Shown here: one piece after another, positions 12,128-25,120 of the stretch | Position numbering within the stretch: the stretch's first letter is position 1 | Layout of the letters: every line of letters begins with the position of its first letter | NCBI GenBank assembly: GCA_025201765.1 | Contig: MU623515.1 | Coordinates: forward strand, 1-57,903 | Origin: Daldinia sp. FL1419 | Taxonomy: Eukaryota; Ascomycota; Sordariomycetes; Xylariales; Hypoxylaceae | Direction: 5' to 3' | DNA: 57,903 nucleotides | Made by a program: the position numbers and the translations under genes | Notes under the pieces: model-generated | What the model saw: the letters and a program-made list of their open reading frames with translations, nothing else | Told to the model about the DNA's origin: nothing | Database searches by the model: none

Positions 12128-14429
12128 TTATTCTGGCTTGAACCCCGCTGCCTCACAGGCCCGGGTGAACTCTGCTAGTAAAGACTAAATTGCAAATTGT
12201 TAGCTCGGCTATCCCCCAAGATGATATATCAAATTCGACAACGTACCTTGAAGTCATGGTCCGCCAACGACATAAAAATGTCTTTCTGGTAAAGCTTGAG
12301 TTGCATCACTCGAGGGCTTTTGATGCCGAAGGCGACACGCGCTAGAAACCTCGGGTCGTCTCGCACGTCACAGTCGTCGAGAACTTTCTGGATGCTAGCT
12401 ATGTCAACATTCGGAGTTGCCTTCGGAGGTAATACGATGCGCCTTTTCGTTAGACAATATGAGCAATGTCCACATTTGATTTTCCCATCGGGCAACGCCA
12501 TTCCAAAATGCTCGGCTAGAGCTAGAGCGAAGCATTTGTCCCCGGTAATTAGATCGGCTACTTGTTGCGTCCGCCGTAACGCATCCTCCTCTCGAGCTTC
12601 CATATCGATATAGAGCTTGTCGCTGATTACCTTGATCTCTTCTGGAGTACTAGGAAGCGTTCTGAGGACATTGTACTTGTTCTCGACGCCACTCTTTTTA
12701 AGCATGATGATGCCATCATCGTTGTATCTCTCAAGCTTTCTCACAATGTCAGTACGGAGCAGCCCGGTTGACCGTATGATCTCGTTGATATCGACATCAT
12801 ATAGCTTCCTGGATTTAGCTTTGTGGGCGTGTTTGAGGATAGCCCGCGCCTCAGGGGAAGAGTCCGTTTTAGCAATATGAAAATATTTATCCACTGCTTC
12901 GAACTTGTATGAAGTATATTCTGGAGTAGCGGCCCTGATCAGACCGAACCGAAGCTCGAGCGTCGCTAGTAAGATGGCTAGAGGACTCGCTCGGATATCG
13001 TAGTCACGGCCTAGAGCTGTCTGGTTGAGTTTGATGATACTGCCTTCCTGCGTGCGGTCGACTTTTCGGTGGAAAAGGTCTTCAAGTAGCCGACGTAGTG
13101 ATTGGCGCGACGGCAGGTCGCCTCGAGCAAAGTTCTCTCTCAGGTAAAAGTCGTAGGGACAGATGTAGAACATACAATAGCTTAGTTCTCCATCTCTCCC
13201 TGCACGCCCAACCTGCTGCGAATACTCCTCTACAGTACTGGGAAGGTCAAAGTGAATAATATTTCGAATGTTTGCTTTATCAATGCCCATGCCGAAGGCA
13301 ATTGTAGCAACAATGATGGGTATATTGTCGGCCATGAAGTCATCTTGAATTTGGGTCTTAACCTCCGCCCTGAGGCCCGCGTGAAATGCGACTGCCTTGA
13401 AGCCTTGGTCTCTCAGGTCATCTGCAAGCATTTCAGCTTGTTTTTGTAGGGTGACGTAGACAATGGTAGGCCCGGGGTGTTTTCGCAGGAAATTGAAAAT
13501 TTTTGGAAACTTGTCATTTTTTAATGACACTGGTTCAGCAAGCAAATGCAAATTTGGCCGGTAGGGGGGAGTGCGAAACACGTTGGGCTTCTTGATGTTA
13601 AATGCCTTCGTGATATCATCAACTACGCGAGGCGTCGCCGTAGCCGTCAGGCAAACGACCCTTTCGGCTTTACTCTCTTGGACGAAGCGAGCTACCTTGA
13701 GATAATCCGGACGAAAAGAGTGCCCCCACTCTGAGATACAATGAGCCTCATCGACGGCGAGCAGTCGAATGCCCCCGGGAACACATTTCATAATCTCGAC
13801 GAAGCCCTCGTTATTGAGCCTCTCAGGTGCGCAATAGAGCAATTTCAACTGGCCTTTTCTAATGCCGGCCATTATTTGCTTCTGTTGTTCGTAAGTCTTG
13901 GTAGAGTCTAGACAAGCAGCATCAACGCCTTTACGCAATAGAGTATCTACTTGATCCTTCATGAGAGCAATTAGGGGCGAGATGACGATAGTGATACCCG
14001 GCTCTGTGCGAGATCCGTCGCCATCAAGGGAATCTAACTTTTCAAAAGCAATCGCAGGTATCTAGGAGCGTAGCAGCACGTCAGTATGTTTATCTCGGTT
14101 GGGGAGAGAAAAGAACTTACTTGGTAGCAGAGCGACTTGCCGGCGCCAGTAGGAAAGACGACGAGCACATTCTCACCCTTCAAGGAAGATATGATGGCGG
14201 AAAACTGTTCGTGGCGAAAGTCTTCGTAACCAAACCTTTCCTTCAGGATCTCCTTAGCGACGTCTCCGAGGAATCCCGCATCGCTGCATTTTACGCCCTT
14301 GAGTTGTTTGGCAGGTCTGACCTGACGATTCTCTTCATCGTCAGGACTATGCCCGCGCTTGGTCCCCGCAATCAAGACGTCCGCATCTACACCTTCTAAT
14401 AGGTCATCCCCAGAATCGTAATCGGACAT
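12128..14429 (-). CDS. RecQ-family ATP-dependent DNA helicase
   Basis: Exons 14429-14121, 14061-12247 and 12184-12128 (introns 59 and 62 bp) encode 726 residues. It unwinds DNA 3' to 5' during recombination and repair in the nucleus. Motifs in order: Walker A GAGKS at about 95-99 within FPTGAGKSLCYQ, DEAH box at 207-210 followed by the RecQ-specific CISEWGHSFRPDY loop, motif III TATAT at 242-246, and motif VI QVGRAGRDG at 386-394. Four cysteines in a C-x19-C-x2-C-x2-C array (about 613, 633, 636, 639) match the RecQ zinc-binding pattern but lie some 220 residues beyond the helicase core, farther than in bacterial RecQ. There is no HRDC domain. The short acidic N-terminus separates it from BLM/Sgs1-type proteins, so it is a short RecQ. 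All catalytic motifs look intact. Confidence 0.93.
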
Positions 14430-15856
14430 GGTGAATAAAGGTTGGGGATATAGCCCGCGAGGATGGTTGCTAAGGTCTAGACCCGTTAGGACTGTTAGTA
14501 TTGTTGTTTACAGGGATCGCGGTCGCGTTTGAGCCGTTTCTTTTTCCTCTCTCGATCTAGTTATGATCTGCTTACCCTTGCGAAACGGGGCTTCGTCGGT
14601 AAGGTGAATTTGTAAATTTCGTTCAAAGTTCAATAAGTCATCAAAGATAGAATGGTTAGAAGCGTGCGACGAAAGTGTAGTCTGCCCGTAACAACAAAAT
14701 AGCCTAACGATCTAATGCTCCTTAACTACCCAGGTAGATACCTAGGTAGGTATTAGGTACCAGGTATCATAAAGACAGTTGCGTCTCTAAGGAGTATGTG
14801 TCTAGGAGGCGTAGGTTGGCCCGATCCCGCGCGATGGCCCATGCTCTAAAGTCTCGCAGCAAGGATTTAACTGACGCTGGAAACCGCCTGGATACTTACA
14901 TGACCTACTTAAGGTACCTCCCAACTTTTATCCCCTCCGCGCCACATCGTGTTTACTTTTCAACAAATCAATAGGTACCACCGGGCTAGGCATGCCTTAG
15001 TACCTTAGGTGAGGTAGATTTACTGTAGGCACCTAGGTTTAGGTAGGTCTAGGTAGGTCTAGGTACCCGGGCCAAAGGCGCACGAAAGAATACTTGACGT
15101 GGGTTAGATAGATACCTAGGTAGTGAAAAGTAAAAACATCATTAGTACCTATGCTACTTGGCTGCCTTACTCCTACAAAGTGCCCATTGCGCCCCGTAAT
15201 ATGCTTGCTTGTCTTCGCGTACATGAACGCCACTATGCCGTGATGCCTGTAACCTCCTCTGAAACCATAATCGATGCTCACTTATTCATGTAAAAATACC
15301 TTCGCAATCCGGAAGTTGGGGGCCCGCATGCTCGAACAAACCTCAAGACTCCGAGTAGTTAATTCCCTAAAGCATCTTCATTTGTTACCTATTAATAATG
15401 ACACCTGGCAAATGTATGCGTGCTGTCGATAGGATAGCAAATGCAGATACAACAAACAAAATACCCTTCTGAGGAATGCTGTTTACATATAACCCGCCAT
15501 CGCACCCTTTCGCCGTTGCAAATTGTCGCAGCTATTGGTCATCAACGTAATAATGGCCAGGTCCCGACACCGCCACTGATGAAGTTTGAAAAAGAAATCT
15601 CCAAAGCGTCCACGTAGCTCGGAGCCTCCGAGACAGATGCTGTTCTGGAGAGTAATGTAGAAATAGAAATGAGATTTAATATGGCACCTGGCGCTTCCGC
15701 CCAAAACGTCACGCTGATCCCGGATTCTGATGACTAATTCAGAGTGCTGCAGACTTCTGGTATCAATACTCTTCTAACTAGGTGGGAACGCTCGCAGCTT
15801 TTAAGTTGCGTCCCCGCTGCGGGATAGAATGTCATGCGCGCGCACGACCCGGAAAT
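14430..15856. other. Intergenic with dense CCTA/TAGG motifs
   Basis: No gene was recognised. Repeated AGGTAGGT and CCTAGGTA words cluster at 14728-14765 and 15007-15123. Part of this must be the promoter of the RecQ gene and the 3' region of the F-box gene. Short frames at 15.0-15.7 kb on the minus strand have no protein-like features. Confidence 0.5.
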
Positions 15857-18800
15857 TTAGTTGTCTTCTTCCATAATCCTCTGAACTTCGGGGGCGTTTA
15901 GTAAAATACGTTTGCCAAGTTCGTCTGCAGGTTTGCCATCACGGACGGCTCCGAAATCGAGAATCTGCCGTCAAATTAGCAGTCACGAAGTTGCAGGGCA
16001 TATATCACGATTCGCAAGTTCAACTTACCTCGACGTATGTCAAGTTATCCCGCTGGACAGCCGCTACGCATCGGCGTTCATCAAATCTGACCTGCCAGAC
16101 CCCACTAAGGTCTGTGAGAAGGTCTTGGATGCATTCGCCCGAGCGGATATCCCACATCTTCAGGGTTCGGTCGCTGCCACTAATAACTTTCCGTCCATCG
16201 TGTTGGAAACAGGTAATCGCGCCGGTGTGCGCCGTCAGAGTCGACTGACAACGCCCACTCTCCGGGTCCCAGATACGGAGAGTGCTGTCGGCTGCCGCCG
16301 AGACTAGTCGCTCATCACGAAGATCAAGCAACCCAACGAGTAGCGAGTGCCCTTCGAGAGTGTGCAAGCACGACCCAGTTTCCAAGTCCCAAATCTTCAC
16401 AAAGCTATCCATACTACCCGATATACACCTGTTACGAGCTACGTCTAGCACCACGCTATACACCTTTTGCGAATGTCCTTGCAACACATGAACTGTTTCC
16501 CCCGTGCTGATACGCCATACGCGGACGGTGCTATCGTAGCTTCCACTGACAAGTGTGTCCGCATGTGCGGCAATCGCGCGGACCGAATGAGTGTGGCCCT
16601 GTAGTGTACGGATGAAGTAAGGGCAATCGGCATCATTGGCCGGAGGGCCAGTTTGGATGTACCTCTTGGAACCGGACTCGGGAAGACGCCAAACTCGCAA
16701 CTGGCTATCACGGGATCCGGTAATGATTAAGGGCTTGGGCGGCATCATAACTGACTGCCCATTCTCCACCTTGCCAGTATCAGTCGGCATCAAAATTTGG
16801 AGGCATCGAACGGTACTAGTGTGGCCATAGAAGATCTGGGTGCAGAGTCCTTTCTCAATATCCCATACGCGAACGGAACGATCCGTCGAACCAGAGACTA
16901 GGGCGTTGCCTTCGTACTGGAGGGCCCACACCCCACCTTCGTGGCCTTCTAGACGACGACGAAGCTTCCCCGTCTTTGTATCGTAGACATGGATAAGCAT
17001 GTCGTCGCTCCCGGTGATAATCTTGTCCTCGTCGAACTGGAGGCAGGTAATTACGTGTCGAGGGTGCGCGGCGAAGGCGACGTGACTGGGCTTGACCTTA
17101 CCACTCGTCCAGCTCTTACGAATCATGTAGTGGCGGCGGTAAAGCGACTTGAATAAGTGAAGCTTCCTAAGGCTCGGAAGACCAATATGAGGATCAGGTA
17201 CAGCTACGGCAGCCGCGTTTGCCGCAGACATGGGACCCTCCGACTTGTGGATCCGTTCCCCCGTATATGTCTTTTCATCCTTGGCCATCTCTTGCGCGCT
17301 CGCTCGTCGCTTCGACCGCTCAGAGCTGCTGAGGCTATTCAAGGCTCTCTTTCGCTTGGAAGCCCGCAATCTCTGCGGTGGGTCTGGTTTCGAAGAACGT
17401 ATCAGTTCAGTCTCGGTAGATGTAAGTCTGGCCTGGGTGCTATAATCACGCTCGCAACCTTCGGGTCCCACCGGATCTTGCCAGCCCCAACCTTCCCTGA
17501 TAGCCCTGTCCAGCTCCCCAGGGGCCAAGGTAAAGCCGTCACAATCGAAGAGCTCTTTCCAGCCTGTCTCGTTGCTGTCAATAATTCCGCGCCAGTGTTT
17601 CGAAACCTGAGCCGCACGGCAGAGATCACGGTGATCTAGGTATGACAGTATGTGCAAGGTCAGCTCAATCGGTAGGTCCTTCAAGATGTCACATTTCAGC
17701 GCCGGGTTTACCACATCAGCAACGATATGAAGGGTTTTCCTGGAACATCTACGGAGAAACTGGTACATCATGAACGACTTCATCTCGGCTGGCATGGCGT
17801 CAAAAGTCTCCAGCATAGAGCGGGTGTCCAAAATCGAGGGCTGGGATTGCGAAGAATCTTGAAACCGTCTGACAACAAGGGACGAGGGTTCCGTATTAGA
17901 AGACGGACCGGACTCGTATTCCATCGAATTTTGGCTCTCCTCGTGGAAAAGGACGGAAACATCTTCATCCGCCGCATTATCTCCATCATCTTGATCAATC
18001 CCGCGAAATCTGGAGGCCTGGAGAGTTGGAGATAAGCGAGGACTAGGCAGGCTTACATCCTGAGCAGCGAGGGTGCTAACAGGCCTCGGGTGATGCAAGG
18101 CACGGATAGATTGCTGAAGCGATTCATCCGCATCGACATCCCCAAACGGCTCGGCGTCCGCGTCCGCATCCGTAATGGGAGGTGTAGCCACGTTGCTGCT
18201 AAATACTGTGTGCGAATCGCTGCCCGAAGGGCTCGAGACATCAAAAAAGGACTGGGATTGACTAGCATCGTTGGATTCTGGAGTTTCAAAAGAATCGAGA
18301 TGCGTATTTCGAAGCTTGAGCGGTCGATTCAAGTTCGCCGGCGCCATCTCAGATGCATCGGGGGTGACGGGGAAGCTGCTAGTAGATCTTGTCGTGTTAT
18401 TCTTGATCATGTCCTTACGGGATCCGTTGGTAAGAGCACGGCGCAGCTTATCTGACACGGCACTGGGGAGACTCGGTACGAATGATCGTGTCGATTGCTT
18501 CTGCGAATTTTTCCGGATAGATCCGCCGACAATAGGGGAGGCGGCTCTCGAATTCGGCCGATGGCTTTTACGAGATGACGCGGGTAACGAAGTCTTCGAC
18601 GAGCGCCGGCCGGTTTGATGAGGAGTATCTAACTCAGGCTCCACCTTGATCTCCTCAAAGGATCCATCGCTAGCAGATTGTTGGGACTAAAACGTACGAA
18701 TTGTTAGATTCCCGGAAGACAAATACGAAAACAAATACGAAAACTAGACGAAAAAGGATGGGAAAAGCGAAGCGTACGTCTCGCTGGCATTCAGCATCTA

Positions 18801-19134
18801 TATCGTCAACAGGCCAGGTTATGCCACTATAGGGGGCGACGTTAAAGGTGAAATTGGCCAACTCAGGAGGGGTGGGCTTCTGAGCTAAAGGGTATTCTTT
18901 AGAATCGAGGGACGAGAGTGGTTTCGATTCCCTCACCAAGAGGGGCGGATACGATCTCTTAGTAGTCGTAGTCGTGGTGATCGTCTTGGTTTCGATGCAC
19001 TCGGCAACGCCGAATTTAAGTCGCGGATGCGATAGGGAGTCGGCGTCGTCAAAATTGACGGAAACCGTGGTCTGACTAGAGCGAGGCCGCCCAGACTCCA
19101 TCCTTTCGTCTGCGGACGGTGCCTGTATCCTCAT
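15857..19134 (-). CDS. Cdc4-type F-box/WD40 protein (SCF substrate receptor)
   Basis: Exons 19134-18778, 18686-16029 and 15964-15857 encode 1040 residues; introns of 91 and 64 bp keep frame. The protein recruits phosphorylated substrates to the SCF ubiquitin ligase through Skp1 in the nucleus. The first 450 residues are Ser/Thr-rich and disordered, including a run of threonines in exon 1. The F-box begins at about 454 (KDLPIELTLHILSYL). A basic stretch at about 558-580 (ASKRKR...SKRR) could be a nuclear localisation signal. WD40 repeats run from about 658 to 1005, with repeated GSxDxxxRVWD-type blades. The exon-3 end LDFGAVRDG...ELGKRILL is typical of ascomycete Cdc4 proteins. The start is uncertain: an ATG at 19158 in the same frame would add eight residues, but MRIQAPSADE fits the family better. 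Confidence 0.9.
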
Positions 19135-22100
19135 ACTATCTCTGTATCGTACTAGCAATCATGTATATTAAGAAGTCTGTCGTGGCGGCGTAGGATCGAG
19201 AGGCCTTCGGTCCGAGGTCAGAATTTGACCAGCTGAGGAATTGTAGATGAAAAGAAACGAAAAGACGAAAGCCGGGGTCGAGAGTCTGTCAAAGACGGAA
19301 GATGAATTATTGAAGGGTAAAGGGAGATCTAGATGAGTGGAGGAGGCGAGTACAAAGGGAGGGAATCGAAATGTAGCAAGTCGAACGGTGCTAGCCGCGT
19401 GTTTTCTCTCGAGGGTTGCCGAACGGTTGCCGAAGGGGTTGCTGCAATATTGTACTTCGCCTCGTTATTGTTAGTCTTTTGATTTAATCTTTGAAAAAAA
19501 AAAATTTATTCTTCCAAGTTGGAACAAGTTGGAATCGATTGAGCGTAAGTAACCGATTGTTATGAGCGTGTCGTGAACACGCGTGTAGACGCAACAGCGC
19601 GAGCGTGAGTATGTGTATTGTATGTGCGTATGTGTATGTTTGACAAGTTTAGATGGTTGAAGGTTTTCGGACTGTAAGCGGATTGTAAGGTTTGTTTAGC
19701 GGCAGCAGTAGTGGTAAGTAATTATGATAGTGGTAGTAATGGCAAATAGCGATGGCAATAGTGGCCAGGATTCAAGGAGGGGAGGCGTCGGACGGCCCTG
19801 CACGGACGCTGTCAAACAGTTGGTGCCAGCACGTAACCCCAGTATTGTTCACAAAAGGTACATCCAACCACGCCGAGGCGCGCTAAGCACTATGTACTCT
19901 CTAGCCCACTTACCTTTGGTTGGTGATCTAATTCATCTACCTATTAGAACGGCCAGGCTTGCCTCCTTGCCTAACACAACAATTCATATAATAAAAGATT
20001 TTTACAAAATAATATTTAAAATAAATTTTTAATATTACTTTTTTAATTATAAAATATAATTTAATTAAATATAATAATAAGAAAGTTGTGTAGTAAGAGA
20101 ACCGGCACTCATTTCCACGCGATCCTGCTATGTAGCGTCCCTGGGCCCACAAGTAAAAATCAACAAAGTACCTACAATATGCACAACCAAATAGCCCATT
20201 AAAACAACCAAATTATAATGATATAATACATGTACTAATTCATAAGCCAAAGCTTTATATGTCAGGCAGCAAGTCTATTAAAAAAACCTTATTAACTTAC
20301 CATCGACTTCAGAAGCCTACTAGGCTTCCTGTCGAATATGGGGAATTTCATACGCTAAATCAACCTTAGCAGTTTTAACGAGGTTCAAATGCCCAGCTTA
20401 CCCCCAAAATATATACAAATGTACAAGCATCTGATTCCGCGACCAGTCACAGAGTACCACCTGGTTTTCCCACTCTTATTGAGAGAAAAGCACCTTACAA
20501 AAGTTCAGATGACCCCGATTCTCATACGCGAACCGGTAAGCTTAAGTAGGAGATTAGTGCCTCTTTCTTATCTCTACGGAGCCCGAGTGGCTGATTTCGT
20601 GACTATCACGCATGCTACATACACGTACATATATGCACGTGTTTAAATAGCGTATTATCTAAGTACCCCGCAGGTAGAGCGTACTAGGTACACGTACATG
20701 GTATCTTCAGGCATACCTACTAACCTTACCTAACTTTAGAGGCAGTTTCTTCTCCTTTGCCCCTTTTCCCTCGGCCCGCACACGTACTACATGTACCTAT
20801 CCAAAATGTCTATATCATTCCTTCCCTTCGTACGCATACCTAGGAACTTCACGCGCGCATTATGATTAAGGGATGAATGTGTCACTGAAGCATCTCAGAA
20901 GCATCTTGGGACTGTTTGTAGACGCATGCCAGGACTTTGTAGGTAGGAACCTAAGACTGTGTACATGATCCAAAAACAAGGTCTCGTTATTTTGCAAATC
21001 GGGAGACGCGTCGTTGGACATTTGATTCGGCCGTCCACATGATAGCTTTACTGCTGCATCCCAGGGCTCGATAGTGATTCAACGCACGGTATTCTACGTA
21101 GGCGTACCATAGTGGCATATTAATAGGTTGGGGAAAAGATCGATAGGCGTCCACCCAGTTAAGACATCGGAATGCCACGCCCCCTACAAGCCTCTTGCCA
21201 TATTCTCACACAAACGAAATCCGAGTGTCACCAATCAAACATGCATCTTGGTATTTTTATTCGTGGGATGAAACTACCTAGCCGTCCAGCGGCGTATCCG
21301 AGTGTAGAGGATGGAAAATAGGTCTAGTGTAATGTCCAAGATGATTCGAGTATAAGCTTAAAATACGTACGAAATAAATAAAGGTAAATAAAGGTAGTTG
21401 AATCGTGTCCTGAAAGTATATTACCTCCTTTCCTATCCGCCTCGCGCCGAATATTACATTAATCAATGTTGGTGAAATAATAGGAGACATCGCGCAAGCC
21501 ATCGTGTTCATGCAAGTCTGAAGAGACTTCGCCCACCACCGCCTATGATAACAGCGGTCCGAACACTACGATGCCCGTGAAGAACCCCTCGTTCTAGCCG
21601 TGCGTGGAAGGTTGTTCCGCCAATCAACAACGGCCTTTGGACCTGGCCGATATCGACGCGCAGAAGGTCATTTGGGAAAGGGGTCAGGCTGGAGAGCACG
21701 AGAATATCAACGACAAATGTTTATGGGGAACTACAATCTACCAAAATTTTTTTTCCTTTTTTTTCTTCCTCCAACCTGCATGCACGAGATGCTCCTGAAT
21801 GTCCGTCACCCAATCGCACCCGACAATATACGATCTAGTTCGTCGGCGCCAGCTAGCCGGTTACATTTTAAGCGTGTAAAAATATCATCTAGACTTCAGA
21901 CACCACCGAGATATAAATATCTACGTAAGTAACCCACGCGAGTATAGAGCAGCCTCCGGGTGGCTTCTAGGATAACCCGATTTAACTATCCATTGGATAC
22001 TCAAAGTTCGATGTTTACATTAAGCAGATTGACCAAGTAGGTAGACATAAACCAATAATGTAGGTATCTATGTACAGGTTAATTTACCAATCGTTTCGTA

Positions 22101-22780
22101 GTACCTTGTACGAGGTACGTAAATCCCGCGAGCTATTCTCCCCATTGAATCTGAGATATTATCATGGGCTCTCTTCAATCTTCTAGACAAACAAGGTTGA
22201 TTCTTGAAGAGGCTTATCTCTGTGAACACTATACGTGGCTACCTACTGTGAGTTTTACATGCCATGGGTAACTAATCAACGAATAGTTGAATAAAAAGAG
22301 GACGTCTTACATCCTACGGCAAATACTAGAATATTTGGTGGTGGCGGAGACTGGTTTGCAAAGAATACTATCATAAACGGCTACAGGTGTGTGACGACGA
22401 AAAAGGATTCAGGCTGAGAAAATGTCTTCACGTAGCTTATTAGTATCAACCTTCCTACAATGTGTAAGCTCTCGCAATGGAAATGCCAAGACGATAGTTT
22501 AAGAGCGGCTGCTGTAGAACTCGCCTGGCGCCGCTCAGCTGAACATATCTAGTGTAAAGTCGCGCTATTTATTAATATGAAAAAGGGTGTACCTTACACT
22601 CATTCGTTCCTTGGTCTATATTCTTTACCACTTATCACCCTCCTCTCCCGGATGAGCCAGGTGCATTATAGAGAAGGCGGCACAGGCGTGGAATTTGTTG
22701 CCACGTCCTATCTAGTCTAAACTCCGAGGACATTTCGACCGGCAAAGCCAAACCTCGCCTCGACGAAAAGGCTGGCAAGT
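19135..22780. other. Long intergenic region with small AT-rich island
   Basis: No supported gene in 3.6 kb. The first 600 bases are the probable leader/promoter of the F-box gene, with TG-rich words near 19600-19650. An AT-rich pocket at about 19980-20090 stands out from its surroundings and may be a degraded repeat fragment. The small open frames here (for example 20389-20646 and 21600-21932) have no recognisable motif and are not called. Confidence 0.5.
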
Positions 22781-22812
22781 TTATATATACGACTGGGGAT
22801 TTACATATCGAT

Positions 22813-24314
22813 ATGTCTGTTCCGGGATCTTGCCGTCCGCCTGTCCCGCCTGTCCCGCCCCGGGGCTCTCGGCCCGGCGGACATATTGATATATCCAGCG
22901 GATTTGATCCGCCGCCTCCTTCGGGACCACCTCTTGGAAATGGAAAGTCAGATTATAACGACCCCGCCATACCAATACCATCTGCCCGGAGTGTCTCGTC
23001 TAAGCGAGGCATCTGCAAGCCTCTGAAGCCGGGATGGCTGGGCAAATACACCACCACCACCTACTCTAAAACCGGGTAGCTAACCTCTCCTGCAACGACT
23101 AGTTAATACTCATTCCGTACCTCGACTGCATCCCTCGGCTACGCAACAGCCCTTACCAAACTCGGCTCCTCAAGTCCCCGCAAAGATCCCTTTTACCAAG
23201 ATATCATCTTCGGCGCAAACAGTAGCTATCAGTTCCCCCAATATTCGACTACGAGAGAATGACCGAGATTCTTCGCCGATATCGCAGCCGTTAGACGCTT
23301 CGATATCGTCCCTATCCCCTAGCCAGCCCTCGCCGCCGACTGCCCCTTTACCCACGTTACCTGGTTCTTTGGAGGCGCAATTTCAATATTTATCTATTCA
23401 AAACAAATTGTCGGGTGGTACGCTGCCTGGCTCTTATACCGTCTCTCGGCCTTTGCAGCCCTCCCCAGAAGCCTATTCAACTCCTCCCTCGACTCCCCTC
23501 AATGACGGTTATGTGCCTTCGTTAGAGGGTCATACGTACGAATCGCAAAAAGAAAACAGACTGAAAGACAAGCCAGTCACATCCTCGACAGGTCTACCGA
23601 AGTTATCACCGTCAACGGTAACTTCCTGCATTTATGACCCCGTAACGTTTGCAACTGACTGGTACTGCGATCCCGACACCCCCGAATTTTTCGTCTGCTC
23701 GCGCTGTTACGTCAATCACCTTTGCAGGTCTAGATTCCGGGATATTTTCAAAAAGGAGAAGTTTAACGATGGTAAACCACGGGTACGCTGATTTAGCAAG
23801 CTGAGGATGCGAAACCACCTGCTTCAGAACGCGTTCATGACGAATTCCTTGGAATCGGCATTAGCCTGAATGCGTTCTCGATCGCAAATACCAAACTGTA
23901 AAGGGACGGAAGGTATTAAAGGAAATGCTGGTATCAAGTAGTACCGAGCGAAATAAAACGAAATCCCGGGCTTCGTATCTTGCCTGGCCTGTTACGAGGA
24001 TTATATTGTAAAAAATTACTTTTTTACGAAATTCGAGCCGACACAGCCGTAACCGGTAGAGGAAACTGTACGTAAGCCCGAAAAGTTATCCTTTTGGTCT
24101 ACTCGCCTTTCGTTTGAAATTTTCGTCGTCACCTAGTGGGACTTTGCAGATGCTTCCGAGACAAGTGTCCGATCCTCTAACGCGAATCTCCTACAAGATG
24201 CTATATAGGTACGTTCGGCAAGCCGCGCAAGCCGGTGCTAACGTGGCGAGCGGCAGCACAGTTCTAGTTGTCGAACAGCTAGAGAAGCAGTGGAGAGCCG
24301 TCGAGTCGTATTAA
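22813..24314 (+). pseudogene. Broken gene of a fungal family with repeated WY...C..CY domains, stops of the RIP type
   Basis: From about 23090 to about 24200 one reading frame stays in register with a family I recognise from ascomycetes (proline/serine-rich N-terminus, then repeated domains with Y/W-Y, PGF..C.ACYED). Domain one has CIYDPVTF, a DWYCDPDTPEFFVC motif and CYVNHLC; domain two has CKGTEGIKGNAGIK followed by PGFVSCLACYEDYIV. The frame is interrupted near 23789 (TGA), 23867 (TGA) and 23938 (TAG), then by TAA twice and TAG once before 24140. Each stop can be derived from CGA, CAA, CAG or TGG by one C-to-T or G-to-A change. A further shift near 24170 separates the final 40 codons (24200-24314). 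The proline-rich start at 22813 is in another frame, so an intron or indel is needed near 23070. Function of the family is unknown. Confidence 0.72.
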
Positions 24315-24676
24315 GTACTTCCTACCTAGCATACACTCTCAGTTATACGATGCGAATTAATACGATTTAAAATGATGTCAAACATTAAGCCGCTAGACCG
24401 TGATGCTTTTTTTGCAGATAAGGGGGGGGTCCTGGTTGCTAAGCTTGAGCCTACCTACCATAGTGGCAGTGGGGGGGTTGTTACAACCATAATAAATCGA
24501 AATATCGTTTTATATTTGAATAGCATTCCTTAACAGATATTTAAATATAACCATTATAACAATTTTGAATTTTACAACAATTTTGAATTTTGTAATAATT
24601 ATATATTTTTTATTCTAAAGTTTTGATTGGTTCAAAAAGCGGGGCAAATCTATTTTAAAATTCGAAAAATTTAAGG

Positions 24677-24700
24677 TTTTTTTTTTTTTTTTTTTTTTTT
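24677..24700 (+). repeat. Poly-T tract of 24
   Basis: There is an uninterrupted run of 24 T just inside the left inverted repeat of the large TIR element. Confidence 0.9.
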
Positions 24701-25120
24701 GACTTTTTAACTGATTTAAATCCATGACCTTAAAGTTTTAAGTTTTTTTACGAATTTTACAAATTACAAATTATAAATTACAATTTACGTCATTTACAGT
24801 TAAACTACTTTACGTTACAATTTACTAAAAGTTTAATTAATTTTAACTATTATATATTTTAAATTCAAAAATATTTAAAAATATTAAATTTTATATTTAA
24901 TTAAATTTAATAAAAATTAAATAAAATTAAATAAAATAATATTAATCTAGGATAAAATCTGATATATTATATTGAAATTCTTCTAATAAATTATTATAGG
25001 AAATTGATAAGAAATTAATAAGTAATTGATAATAATTGATAAGAACTAATAAGAATTGATAAGGTGGTTAATAAGCTAATAAGGGATAAAAAAACATTAA
25101 AAATTTAAAGTTTAAGAAAA

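Noticed and set aside
12128..14429. Telomere-linked helicase (TLH) assignment for the RecQ gene
   Set aside because: It lies 44 kb from the telomere among ordinary genes and looks like a normal short RecQ, not a repeated subtelomeric TLH.
19724..20032. 102-codon open frame after the F-box gene
   Set aside because: It ends in the AT-rich pocket and has no recognisable features; likely chance.
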